Shown here: positions 34,178 through 44,195 of the stretch, in pieces
Layout of the letters: every line of letters starts with the position of its first letter
How positions within the stretch are numbered: position 1 is the first letter of the stretch
Source of the DNA: an uncultured Aquimarina sp.
GTDB lineage: Bacteria > Bacteroidota > Bacteroidia > Flavobacteriales > Flavobacteriaceae
NCBI GenBank assembly: GCA_947500845.1
Contig: CANMTP010000017.1
Span: 1 to 64,000, forward strand
DNA: 64,000 nucleotides
Reading direction: 5' to 3'
Translations under genes and position numbers: made by a program
The notes under the pieces: model-generated
Told to the model about the DNA's origin: nothing
Database searches by the model: none
Seen by the model: only the letters and a program-made list of their open reading frames with translations

Positions 34178-36562
34178 ATGAAAAAGGTTGTTTTCATCAC
34201 TTTTATTTTTTTTACATATATATCTAATGCTCAGACTGGTATAATTAAAGGCACGATTGTCGATAAGCAGTCAGAAACCCCCATGGTGGGAGCTACAATA
34301 GAACTACTTAACTCAGAAGTACCTAATGGAGTTGTGACAGATATTGATGGTTACTTTATATTAGAAAACGTTCCGGTGGGACGCCAATCTATACGAGTAA
34401 GTTATATTGGTTTTGAATCCATTACTTTACCCAATATTGTGGTAACTTCAGGAAAAGATGCAGTTATAAATCTATCTCTGATCGAAGCCTTCGATCAATT
34501 AGATGAAGTAATCATCACGAATGATAATGCGAAAGCAAAGGCAATAAATGAGCTTACATCTGTATCTGCACGTCAGTTTGGGGTTGAAGAGGTGACCCGT
34601 TTTTCTGGTGGGAGAAGTGATGTAGGAAGGTTAGCGGCTAATTTTGCGGGAGTATCTGCGCCTGATGATAGTCGAAATGATATTGTAGTTCGAGGTAACT
34701 CACCTGTTGGATTATTATGGAGATTAGAAGGCGTACCCATTCCGAGTCCCAATCACTATTCTACTTTGGGGACTACTGGAGGACCAGTTTCAGCATTAAA
34801 TCCCAATTTGTTGAAGAACTCTGATTTTATTACCTCAGCCTTTCCTGCAGAGTATGGAAATGCAATTGGAGGAGTATTTGACCTTGGTTTTAGAAAAGGA
34901 AATCAGGATGATTATGAATTTACGGGTCAAGCTGGAGCCTTTACCGGGTTAGAAGCTATGGCAGAAGGCCCTCTTGGCAAAAATAAAGGTTCTTTCTTGG
35001 TTGCCGGACGATATTCTTTGGTAGGAATTTTGGGAATTGGAGCAGGTGGTACTTCGGCAGCACCAAATTATAGTGATATCTCTTTTAATGTAGATTTTGG
35101 AAAAGGAAAGTTAGGAAACTTCTCTTTATTTGGAATTATTGGTTTCTCCGATATTGAATTTCTAGGGGATGATATAGATGAAGATGATCTTTTTGCTGCA
35201 GAAGACGAAAATTCATTTGTTGAATCAGGTTTTGGAGTTGTAGGACTGAAACATCAAATAAATATTGGGAAGAACTCTTTTCTAAGAACGATAGTTTCGG
35301 GTTCGTATTCAATCAACGAATTTGTGGCAGATCGTTTCATAGAAAAGGATACACCACAAGAAAGAACTATTCGATTCACTGAAGCCGATAATACCGAATC
35401 ACGTCTTACATTTTCAACATTATTTAATAGCAAATTAAGTAATAAAGCTACGTTAAGAACGGGGATTTTGGTAGAAAGCTTCCAAATTGAATCTTTGGAA
35501 AGAGATCGCACTGAACAACCTGATGGTGACGGAGACGGAGATCCTGATTTGTTCACGTTTACCGATATCGATGAAAATCTAAATATCATTCAGCCATATA
35601 TTCAAGGTAAGCTTAGAGTAACAGAAAAGTTAACGGTAAATGCAGGTGTGCACGGGCAGTACAGCACCTTAAATGAACAATTTGTTTTTGAACCCAGAGC
35701 AGGACTTTCTTATAATGCTGGGAGAAATCATAGTTTTAGTTTCGGTTATGGCCTGCATCATCAACCTGTTTCGTTACCCTTATTATTTCTAAATGAAGAA
35801 ATTAATGGACAACTTGAACAAACCAATCTTGAACTTGATTTTGTAAGGAGCAATCATTATGTCATGGGGTATGATGTAAGAATTGGTAACGGTTGGAGAA
35901 GTAAGTTAGAAGTGTATTATCAAGAGATTGACAATGCTGCTGTAGAATCTTTCCCATCAAGTTACTCTTCGTTAACTGAAGGTGCTGATTTCGGATTTCA
36001 AAATGATCGGGTTTCTTTAGTAAACGAAGGCACAGGATTTAACCAAGGTATAGAATTTACTCTGGAAAAATTCTTTACCCAGGGATACTATGGTTTGCTT
36101 ACCACTTCATTATTTGAAAGTAAGTATGAGGGCAGTGATGGTATTGAACGAAATACACCTTTTAACAATGGATATGTTTTAAATCTATTGGCAGGAAAAG
36201 AATTTAAGGTGGGTAAAGCAAGAAAAAATGTATTTTCTCTCGATACACGAGTTACATTAGCAGGAGGGAGGTATTTTACTCCGGTTGATCTGGAAGCTTC
36301 TCAGCAAGCCGGCTTCGAGATATTAAGAGAAAATCTGGCGTTTAGTGATCAGGCAGATGATTATTTTCGGTGGGATGTAAAATTGGGGTATAAGATAAAT
36401 AGCAGATCGAAAAAAACTTCTCATCAATTTTATGTAGATCTACAAAATGTTACTGCCAACGAAAACGTATTTACTCGTCGATTTAATCGATTAACAAATC
36501 AGGTAGATCAAGTAGATCAGATAGGTTTCTTTCCTGATTTTGGATATAAATTTCAGTTTTAG
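34178..36562 (+). CDS. TonB-dependent receptor with N-terminal carboxypeptidase-like domain
   Basis: A 794-residue outer-membrane receptor. The signal peptide begins at the ATG at 34178 (KKVVFITFIFFTYISNAQ); the longer frame from 34025 would put 51 residues before it and is rejected. A CarboxypepD_reg-like domain follows (IIKGTIVDKQSETPMVGATIELL), then the TonB plug (about 115-230, with RNDIVVRGNSPVGLLWRLEG) and a beta-barrel ending in the outer-membrane terminal aromatic (DFGYKFQF). No SusD gene follows, so this is not a SusCD pair; it may import a small ligand or metal complex. It is divergent from the LytS/LytTR operon. Confidence 0.92.
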   Translation: MKKVVFITFIFFTYISNAQTGIIKGTIVDKQSETPMVGATIELLNSEVPNGVVTDIDGYFILENVPVGRQSIRVSYIGFESITLPNIVVTSGKDAVINLSLIEAFDQLDEVIITNDNAKAKAINELTSVSARQFGVEEVTRFSGGRSDVGRLAANFAGVSAPDDSRNDIVVRGNSPVGLLWRLEGVPIPSPNHYSTLGTTGGPVSALNPNLLKNSDFITSAFPAEYGNAIGGVFDLGFRKGNQDDYEFTGQAGAFTGLEAMAEGPLGKNKGSFLVAGRYSLVGILGIGAGGTSAAPNYSDISFNVDFGKGKLGNFSLFGIIGFSDIEFLGDDIDEDDLFAAEDENSFVESGFGVVGLKHQINIGKNSFLRTIVSGSYSINEFVADRFIEKDTPQERTIRFTEADNTESRLTFSTLFNSKLSNKATLRTGILVESFQIESLERDRTEQPDGDGDGDPDLFTFTDIDENLNIIQPYIQGKLRVTEKLTVNAGVHGQYSTLNEQFVFEPRAGLSYNAGRNHSFSFGYGLHHQPVSLPLLFLNEEINGQLEQTNLELDFVRSNHYVMGYDVRIGNGWRSKLEVYYQEIDNAAVESFPSSYSSLTEGADFGFQNDRVSLVNEGTGFNQGIEFTLEKFFTQGYYGLLTTSLFESKYEGSDGIERNTPFNNGYVLNLLAGKEFKVGKARKNVFSLDTRVTLAGGRYFTPVDLEASQQAGFEILRENLAFSDQADDYFRWDVKLGYKINSRSKKTSHQFYVDLQNVTANENVFTRRFNRLTNQVDQVDQIGFFPDFGYKFQF

Positions 36563-36776
36563 ATTGGTTTTTAGATTGGTTTTTAGGTTTGTTTAGAGTT
36601 CAAGTTTGCTAGGCTTCTTTCTCTGGAGGAGGAGGGAGTATTGGCAAATTGAAAACTATCTACAAACAGGAAGGTTTTATGGATATCAACTTTCTTCTTT
36701 TGTTAGAAAGAACCGATTGATTACATAATAAATTCATACCTAAGTTTATTATAAAACGTCTAAAAATTCTAAGTAG
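36563..36776. other. Intergenic spacer after the TonB receptor
   Basis: Contains a direct repeat of AGATTGGTTTTT just after the receptor stop codon and otherwise nothing recognisable. Together with the remnant that follows it separates the receptor from the small peptide gene by about 450 bp. Confidence 0.5.
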
Positions 36777-36949
36777 ATGAAAAAAATAGTATGGCCCTCA
36801 TCTTGCGTATTGGTTTAGTAAGTTTTGTTGAAGTAGCTAGCCAAACGACTAAACAGGATTTCATGAAGAGATAATTTTTTGAAGAAAAAATTGAGTGCTG
36901 AGAGATTGAAGAATTAGTACAGCATACTAATAAAATAATTGATCACTAA
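36777..36949 (+). pseudogene. Decayed remnant, probably a paralogue of the DinB-like gene at 37379
   Basis: An ATG frame reads MKKIV, then needs a frame change to continue ALILRIGLVSFVEVASQ and TTKQDFMKR before a stop at 36872. This follows the N-terminus of the intact downstream protein (MKKTVV, then IGLVQVFSQPSKDDFM). After the stop more coding-like codons (IEELVQHTNKIIDH) run to about 36949. Two or more disruptions and a total length near 55 codons instead of 179 indicate a pseudogene left by duplication and deletion. The similarity was judged by eye. Confidence 0.45.
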
Positions 36950-36990
36950 ACAGTTATGGTTTTATCATACTTCTATAGTAATAAAGTAAA

Positions 36991-37011
36991 TAAAAGCGGG
37001 ACAAGCCCGCT
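36991..37011 (-). terminator. Terminator of the double-glycine-leader peptide gene
   Basis: Stem AGCGGG / CCCGCT with loop ACAAG; on the minus strand it is followed by TTTTATTT. It lies 6 bp past the peptide's stop codon. Confidence 0.7.
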
Positions 37012-37016
37012 ATGTA

Positions 37017-37202
37017 TTATTGAATACAATTATCCCAACCAGGACAGCCCGCAGGGCCATTACCGCATACACCACCAGAGCAATCAAGAATGTCACAACG
37101 AATAACTCCATTGATAATAATACAGCCAACACCTCCTGCTTTAATAGATTTCTGCTCAGTTTTGTTTAAGACTTTGCCTAAACTCGAAATGTCTTTTAAC
37201 AT
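37017..37202 (-). CDS. Small peptide precursor with double-glycine leader and six-cysteine core
   Basis: A 61-residue precursor. Residues 1-24 (MLKDISSLGKVLNK then TEQKSIKAGG) are a Bacteroidota-type double-glycine leader, as removed by peptidase-C39 ABC exporters. The predicted mature peptide (residues 25-61) is 37 residues with six cysteines at 27, 36, 41, 46, 53 and 59, glycine-rich (CSGGVCGNGPAGCPGW) and nearly uncharged. It may be disulfide-bonded or otherwise modified and could act as bacteriocin, signal or other secreted factor. No modifying enzyme, immunity gene or C39 transporter lies nearby. A TTG-N16-TAACTTAG promoter-like sequence lies upstream and a terminator closely follows, supporting a real gene. 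Confidence 0.75.
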   Translation of the reverse strand: MLKDISSLGKVLNKTEQKSIKAGGVGCIIINGVIRCDILDCSGGVCGNGPAGCPGWDNCIQ

Positions 37203-37378
37203 AATGAAAGGTTTTAAGATTAATATTCTATCTAAGTTAACGAAAAAAAAATAATCAACGAATTAATGAGAAGAGGTCATTTAAACTTTTTTCTTGTTTT
37301 TATTATAGGAAGCTTCAAAATGCTACGAGGTACGAGGCTTAAATAATAAAATTCACTTAAAAACTATACAATATTATC

Positions 37379-37918
37379 ATGAAAAAAACAGTAGTAATAC
37401 TTTTTACCTTAGGTCTTCTCTTTATTGGCCTTGTTCAAGTGTTTAGTCAACCCTCAAAAGATGATTTTATGATAAGTGAATTAAATAAAATCGAAAAGTA
37501 TCTACTTCATAGAGATAGTCTTAATACTAAAATCTCTAAGGTAACTGTGGCATGGCACCTGGATCATAGTCTAAAGGTCATCAACGGTATTTGTGATTCG
37601 TTACAAAAATCAAAACCTGAAATCTTTAAAAGGAAATTTAATATGGCTCGTATATTTTCTTTTACTTTCGGTTTTATACCAAGAGGTAGGGCTCAATCAC
37701 CCAAATCAGTCATGCCACCAGATACAATAAAAACAGAGGATATTTTATCTCAATTGACGACAGCAAGAAATAAATTAATAGGGCTGGAAGCTTTGAATGA
37801 AAAGTCGAACTTTAAGCATCCGGTTTTTGACCAATTAGATAAAAAACAGACCAAGCGTTTCATCGAAATTCACACTCGTCATCACCTTAAAATTATAAAG
37901 GATATTTTAAACGAATAA
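37379..37918 (+). CDS. DinB-superfamily-like (DUF1569-type) protein with N-terminal hydrophobic segment
   Basis: A 179-residue protein. Residues 5-23 are hydrophobic (VVILFTLGLLFIGLVQVFSQ), a signal peptide or anchor. The body is helical with histidines in the pattern of DinB-like metal-binding four-helix bundles: WHLDHSLKVI (about 59-68) and HTRHHLKIIKD near the C-terminus, with HPVFDQLDKKQTKRF before it, as in DUF1569 proteins. Exported DinB-like proteins are unusual. A decayed likely paralogue is 500 bp upstream, with the Cys-rich peptide gene on the other strand between them. Function unknown. Confidence 0.6.
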   Translation: MKKTVVILFTLGLLFIGLVQVFSQPSKDDFMISELNKIEKYLLHRDSLNTKISKVTVAWHLDHSLKVINGICDSLQKSKPEIFKRKFNMARIFSFTFGFIPRGRAQSPKSVMPPDTIKTEDILSQLTTARNKLIGLEALNEKSNFKHPVFDQLDKKQTKRFIEIHTRHHLKIIKDILNE

Positions 37919-38128
37919 GTGTCTGGGCCAATATTTATGAATTTTAAATATCCACATGCATTTTTTGAATATAGCCAGGTACGCCAGAGTAAGAAGAAAT
38001 GTTACCATACTAAATCCTAAAATCCTTTTTTCTTGTTTTCAATTGTTATTGTTTTCCTATTCATTCGTGTCTGAAAGATTGGACGTGTTACAAAATCTAA
38101 CGTTTATCATTTTTTAAAATTGAAGTTC

Positions 38129-38473
38129 TTATACCATTGATTTTTTGACATATGAGTTTTTTTCAAACTCTCTTATATTCATCGATAATATGGGGACATC
38201 TGGAAACATTGATTTAAGAGTACTCAAAATTTTTCTGGAAAGATTGGCTTTTTGTTCGTCATTTCTACCTTCCATGATATTTCCAAATACATGAATGAAA
38301 TGATCTTGTGTGTTACCAATGGTATAGTGTTTAAACAGATTAATTCTTACCTTAATATCACCTTTGGCAAATAAGCCTGTCGAATCGGAAGCGTCATACA
38401 CTTTTTGGATAATTTCTTCAGGTGATTTTAATTGAATGATCTGTTCGGAGCAATCTAAAATGAAGTGTGGCAT
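38129..38473 (-). CDS. 5-carboxymethyl-2-hydroxymuconate isomerase family protein
   Basis: A 114-residue protein of the CHMI family, related to tautomerases. The N-terminus MPHFILDCS exposes Pro after Met removal (catalytic base in the family), and KVRINLFKHYTIGN with later FIHVFGNIMEGR carry the expected Arg residues. In E. coli C, CHMI works in homoprotocatechuate degradation, but no other genes of that pathway are in the window, so a different tautomerase-like role is possible. It lies 43 bp after the adenosine deaminase gene on the same strand, likely in one transcript. Confidence 0.87.
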   Translation of the reverse strand: MPHFILDCSEQIIQLKSPEEIIQKVYDASDSTGLFAKGDIKVRINLFKHYTIGNTQDHFIHVFGNIMEGRNDEQKANLSRKILSTLKSMFPDVPILSMNIREFEKNSYVKKSMV

Positions 38474-38516
38474 GTTTAACTTATATTCTTATTTTCAGAA
38501 AAATAAAAAGATTCAT

Positions 38517-39584
<1,068 letters not shown>

Positions 39585-41591
39585 TTATACCTTTTCATTT
39601 TGGACCTTATCTTGTAACATTTTTATTTCGTCCCGTAATCTTGCTGCAGTTATGAAATCAAGCTCTTTAGAAGCTTTTTCCATTTCTTTTCGCACATTGC
39701 GAATTCGAGTTTCTAGTTGTTCTTTGGTATAGTATGCAGTTTCTTCTTCTGCGGCCTGTAATGAAGGAGCGGCCTCAAATTTATAAGGTTCTACTTTTTT
39801 ACCAGCCAAAGCACTATCTAATGATTTTTTGATCGCGGTGGGTGTAATACCATGTTCAGTATTATAAGCAATCTGTTTTTCTCGGCGATATTCTGTAGCA
39901 TCGATAGTCTTTTGCATACTTTCAGTAATTTTATCGGCATACATAATTGCTTTTCCATTCACATTTCTTGCAGCTCTACCTACCGTTTGCACCAAAGATC
40001 GCTGGTTTCTTAAAAACCCTTCTTTATCGGCATCCAAAATAGCCACCAGCGATACCTCTGGTAAATCAAGACCCTCACGCAGAAGGTTTACCCCAATTAA
40101 TACATCAAAAATACCCTTCCGTAGGTCCTGCATAATTTCTACACGTTCCAATGTGTCTACATCACTATGAATATATCTACAACGTACTTCAATTCTAGTT
40201 AAGTATTTTGCCAATTCTTCCGCCATTCTTTTAGTCAATGTAGTCACCAGTATACGTTCGTCAAGTTCAATGCGTTTTTGTATTTCTTCGATAAGATCAT
40301 CAATTTGATTTAGACTGGGGCGTACTTCAATCACAGGATCTAATAATCCAGTAGGTCGAATAATTTGTTCTACGTAGATCCCTTCACTTTTCTGTAATTC
40401 ATAATCAGCCGGGGTTGCACTTATATAAATAACCTGATTTTGTAGCGCTTCAAGTTCCTCGAATTTTAAAGGACGGTTATCCATAGCAGCAGGAAGTCTA
40501 AACCCATATTCTACCAAATTTTCTTTTCTCGAACGATCACCCCCATACATCGCATGGGTTTGTGGTATAGTCACATGACTCTCGTCTATGATCATTAAAT
40601 AATCGTCTGGGAAATAGTCTAGCAAACAGAAAGGTCTCGTTCCCGGTTGTCTGCCATCAAGGTACCTTGAGTAGTTCTCGATTCCAGAGCAATAGCCTAG
40701 TTCCTTTATCATCTCCAGATCAAAGTTAGTGCGCTCCTCAAGACGTTTGGCCTCAAGAGGTTTTCCAATTTCTTTAAAATAGGCTACTTGTTTCCCTAAA
40801 TCCAACGCGATTTGATCTATTGCATTATGCAGAACATCAGGAGAAGTCACAAACATGTTTGCCGGATAGATATTAAGTCTGTCATATTTTTCAATAATTG
40901 CATTAGTTTGGACATTAAAAGCTTCAATTTCTTCAATTTCGTCTCCAAAAAAATGAACCCTAAAAGCATCGTCGGCATAGCTCGGGAAAATATCTACCGT
41001 ATCTCCTTTAATTCTGAAGTTTCCACGTTTAAATTCACCTTCTGTCCGTGAATATAAACTTTGTACCAAGCGGTGTAATAATGCAGTTCGAGATACAAAC
41101 TGACCTGATGCTATTGAAATTACATTTTTCTGAAACTCTACTGGGTTACCAATACCATATAAGCACGATACTGATGCAACTACGAGAACATCTCTTCTAC
41201 CTGAAAGTAATGAAGATGTCGCACTTAAACGAAGTTTTTCAATTTCTTCATTAATGGATAGATCTTTTTCAATATAGGTCCCTGAAGTAGGGATATATGC
41301 TTCCGGTTGATAATAATCATAATATGAAACGAAATATTCTATAGCATTGTTTGGAAAAAACTGTTTGAACTCAGAATATAACTGTGCCGCCAGCGTTTTG
41401 TTATGCGCTAATACCAGGGTTGGGCGTTGAACTCTCTCAATTACATTGGCGGCTGTAAACGTTTTCCCAGAACCTGTAACACCTAAAAGTGTTTGGTACT
41501 TTTCATTTGCCTGTATCCCTTCAACCAGTTGTTTTATTGCTTGAGGTTGGTCTCCGGTGGGTTCGAATTCAGATTCAAGTACAAATTTCAT
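39585..41591 (-). CDS. uvrB: UvrABC system protein B
   Basis: The 668-residue damage-verification helicase-like subunit of nucleotide excision repair. It starts with [18 protein letters not shown], Walker [14 protein letters not shown] (about 36-48), the beta-hairpin region [16 protein letters not shown] in [21 protein letters not shown], helicase motifs V/VI ([32 protein letters not shown]), and a C-terminal UVR domain (about 625-665) that binds UvrC. Length and all motifs are complete. It follows 48 bp upstream of the deaminase gene on the same strand. Confidence 0.97.
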   Translation of the reverse strand: MKFVLESEFEPTGDQPQAIKQLVEGIQANEKYQTLLGVTGSGKTFTAANVIERVQRPTLVLAHNKTLAAQLYSEFKQFFPNNAIEYFVSYYDYYQPEAYIPTSGTYIEKDLSINEEIEKLRLSATSSLLSGRRDVLVVASVSCLYGIGNPVEFQKNVISIASGQFVSRTALLHRLVQSLYSRTEGEFKRGNFRIKGDTVDIFPSYADDAFRVHFFGDEIEEIEAFNVQTNAIIEKYDRLNIYPANMFVTSPDVLHNAIDQIALDLGKQVAYFKEIGKPLEAKRLEERTNFDLEMIKELGYCSGIENYSRYLDGRQPGTRPFCLLDYFPDDYLMIIDESHVTIPQTHAMYGGDRSRKENLVEYGFRLPAAMDNRPLKFEELEALQNQVIYISATPADYELQKSEGIYVEQIIRPTGLLDPVIEVRPSLNQIDDLIEEIQKRIELDERILVTTLTKRMAEELAKYLTRIEVRCRYIHSDVDTLERVEIMQDLRKGIFDVLIGVNLLREGLDLPEVSLVAILDADKEGFLRNQRSLVQTVGRAARNVNGKAIMYADKITESMQKTIDATEYRREKQIAYNTEHGITPTAIKKSLDSALAGKKVEPYKFEAAPSLQAAEEETAYYTKEQLETRIRNVRKEMEKASKELDFITAARLRDEIKMLQDKVQNEKV

Positions 41592-41681
41592 GTATGCTCT
41601 TTCTTTTTAAGAATAAAGATAGGGAATACAATGAATAGATCAGGTCAAACCCAATTGTTTTTGATACTCTTAACGTTTCGT

Positions 41682-42518
41682 TTATAAATCTCTTTTCTTT
41701 AATAAAGCATAGGAGAAATAGATGAAAATTACCGTCCAGGTCAAAACAATCAAAATTTCATACCAATGCACAGCATAATCCTTTTGAAAAGACTCTCCTA
41801 GCTGATTTGCAGCTGTTTGTATAAAGTTCAATCTGCTAAAGGGTTCTCCGATCAAATTATCCATAGATTCTAAAGGGAAGAATTGAACAACATTATCGGC
41901 AATATCAGTTCCTTTGAATACCTTAAATTTCAAAACGGCGTAAATAATGTTTTCGACAATCCACCAGATAAACAAAAATCCTAACGCAAAGGCTGATCTT
42001 TTGACTAAAATGCCTAAAAACATACAGAAAGCAAAGAATCCTATAAGCTTTACAAAGTAAGCAACCATATATTCTAGATCTGAAAATATGATAGAAAATT
42101 CATTATAGTCTGAAAAACTTAACCCTAAGATCATCGAAACAATGAACAAGAATAGGGTTGAGACTAAAGAAAAAACAAGAACAGTCAAAAACTTAGAGCC
42201 GATAAATTCTTTTTTGCTTAATCCATCGATAAGATTTTGTTTTAGTGTGCGATGACCATATTCGTTAGCCATCATAGATACAATAACTATGGCCAGAAAT
42301 AATTTGGCCCAAGCCCCTATAAATGTATTGAAGTGCCAGATATAAGGAAAATTAAAGATTCCCTGGTCTGCAATTCTAAATTTTACTCCTGCAAAATTAA
42401 ATTCTATTGAAGCAATTAGTGCAATGAAGGTGATCAGAACAAAATAGGTGATGGTAATCACTTTTGCAGCTTTGTTATATCTTAATTTCTGAAATTCTAT
42501 ATTGAGTAGTCGTAACAT
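41682..42518 (-). CDS. ABC transporter permease (ABC-2 type)
   Basis: A 278-residue integral membrane protein with about six hydrophobic segments (near 20-40, 60-80, 108-135, 150-170, 175-195, 255-273). It resembles ABC-2-type permeases. The long loop before the last helix has no recognised domain. Its gene starts 4 bp after the ATPase gene, forming a two-gene exporter operon. The substrate is unknown; such pairs in Bacteroidota are often annotated as bacitracin- or gliding-type exporters, but nothing here supports a specific cargo. Confidence 0.85.
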   Translation of the reverse strand: MLRLLNIEFQKLRYNKAAKVITITYFVLITFIALIASIEFNFAGVKFRIADQGIFNFPYIWHFNTFIGAWAKLFLAIVIVSMMANEYGHRTLKQNLIDGLSKKEFIGSKFLTVLVFSLVSTLFLFIVSMILGLSFSDYNEFSIIFSDLEYMVAYFVKLIGFFAFCMFLGILVKRSAFALGFLFIWWIVENIIYAVLKFKVFKGTDIADNVVQFFPLESMDNLIGEPFSRLNFIQTAANQLGESFQKDYAVHWYEILIVLTWTVIFIYFSYALLKKRDL

Positions 42519-42522
42519 GGCT

Positions 42523-43422
42523 TTAGTCTAATTTGTTGGTTAATTGTAAGAATTGTTCTTCCAGGCTTTCTTTTCGTTTTACCAGATGTGTAAGAACAAT
42601 CCCTTCTTGAAATAATTGCCTGTTAAGACTCTCTTCATCCAACTCTTTGGTTAAGAAAGCAACAATTTTATCTCCATCTTCTTTTATATTGCCAAAAACA
42701 TCATTTTTAGATAACCATTCTCTTAAAACACCATTTTGATTGCTTTTTAATTCAAAGAATCCATGACTTGCATTCATTTCATCAACTGGACCCGAATATA
42801 GTTTTACTCCTTTTCGGATAATTACTACATGACTACATACCTTTTCTACTTCATCCAGTAAGTGAGAAGCTAAGAGAATTGTGGTGCCCTTTGCAGCGAT
42901 CTTTTTAATAATTTCACGAATTTGATGTATCCCTTGAGGATCCAGCCCATTTGTAGGTTCATCCAAGATTAAAATCTCAGGATCATTTAGTAACGCAGAG
43001 GCAATCGCCAAACGTTGTTTCATTCCTAAAGAGAATGTCCTGAATTTACTATCCTTACGATCCAATAACCCAACAACTTCAAGTTTTTCTTCAATTTTAT
43101 TTGAAGAAACCCCTTTAATTTGGCATACTAATTTAAGGTTTTGAGCGGCTGTCATGTAGGGATAGAAATTAGGTCGCTCTATAATGGCTCCAACTTTTTT
43201 TAATGCTTGGTGTGTTGAAGTATTACCATCAAACCAGGTAAATTCTCCAGATGTTCTATTGACTACATTAAGTACAACACCAAGTGTGGTTGATTTACCA
43301 CTTCCGTTTGGGCCTAAAATGCCATAAACATTTCCCTTCTTTATCGTGAAAGATAGATCTTTTACAGCGGTAATAGGGCCAAACTTTTTGGTGAGATTAG
43401 TAAGTGTGAGTATATTTTCCAA
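42523..43422 (-). CDS. ABC transporter ATP-binding protein
   Basis: A 299-residue ATPase: Walker A GILGPNGSGKSTT (about 34-46), signature FSLGMKQRLAIASALL, Walker B EILILDEPTNGLDP and H-loop LLASHLLDEVEKVC. The C-terminal extension (about 220-299) resembles the DUF4162-type tail of ABC-2 exporter ATPases. It drives the adjacent permease. It is first in the operon; its promoter should lie in the 773-bp region shared with the divergent kinase-like gene. Confidence 0.94.
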   Translation of the reverse strand: MENILTLTNLTKKFGPITAVKDLSFTIKKGNVYGILGPNGSGKSTTLGVVLNVVNRTSGEFTWFDGNTSTHQALKKVGAIIERPNFYPYMTAAQNLKLVCQIKGVSSNKIEEKLEVVGLLDRKDSKFRTFSLGMKQRLAIASALLNDPEILILDEPTNGLDPQGIHQIREIIKKIAAKGTTILLASHLLDEVEKVCSHVVIIRKGVKLYSGPVDEMNASHGFFELKSNQNGVLREWLSKNDVFGNIKEDGDKIVAFLTKELDEESLNRQLFQEGIVLTHLVKRKESLEEQFLQLTNKLD

Positions 43423-44195
43423 TTGAAATTGTTTTGGCGGTTATATAAAACAAGACGATAAGTAATCGTTTTTGTTACAAAATGTTTTATGAGAGATAAA
43501 GTATTGTAGTTTCAGAGAAAAAAAGAAACAAAGAAATGGTGTTGGTTTTACTCGATAAACTAGATTTGAATGCTCCGTAGCTTGTTCGATATTTTGTGAC
43601 TTTTTTTTGAAATGCCTCTTGGTCCTGCACAGAGGTCGTTTACTCTCAAAAATTGAATGAAATGATATCTTTTATAAGTTTTTTCAATTATTTTAAGCAA
43701 AGTTTGAATATTTCAAGTTTATTATCTAGTTAAAGGTCAAAACCCTGTAATTTGATTGCAGTTACTTTATTAGTCTCTATAAAGTTTGGTAACAACTTTG
43801 TCATCTCAGTGTATACTGGGATCCATTTGCACCACTGTAGTTATGGATTCCTGCCTACGCAGGAATGACAAATACATCATTATTTTTTAACAATGGAAAA
43901 TAGAATTTCATACTTTGGCCAAAAAGCTAAGGATTTCAAATCTATAGTGGTTTATTATAAATGATCACTATACTGAATTGGCTTTACTTTTTCAGTCCAA
44001 AAAGACTGATGATTGACAAGGTATCATACTGAACAAAATTCGGCAAGGCTTAACTATATTGAATACAACATAAAATTAATGATCAAAAGTGAAATAAAAA
44101 TATCTCGAACTTTGCTTCTTGGTGACTTTGTACCTATATGACTTGAGAAATTTATTTAAAATCTTGTAACTTGCTTCTTGTAGAGAGAATTTGTT
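43423..44195. other. Long intergenic region (773 bp) between divergent genes
   Basis: No convincing ORF on either strand. It holds a REP-like palindromic element (see 43807-43870) and otherwise AT-rich DNA. It must contain the promoters of both the ABC operon and the kinase-like gene. Near 44116-44185 the similar sequences ACTTTGCTTCTTG and AACTTGCTTCTTG are repeated, with a TTG..TACCTATATG stretch between them that may be promoter DNA. A small RNA or decayed gene cannot be excluded. Confidence 0.55.
43807..43870. repeat. REP-like palindromic intergenic element
   Basis: An 8-bp perfect stem ATTCCTGC / GCAGGAAT with loop CTAC (43847-43866), preceded by a smaller CAGT / ACTG pair around 43807-43818 and flanked by GGATCCAT / ATGGATTCC. 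Reversed, it aligns with the palindrome at 47131-47155 (both begin GTCAT and share GC-GNAGGC-GG-AT), so both belong to one dispersed repeat family. Confidence 0.7.
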
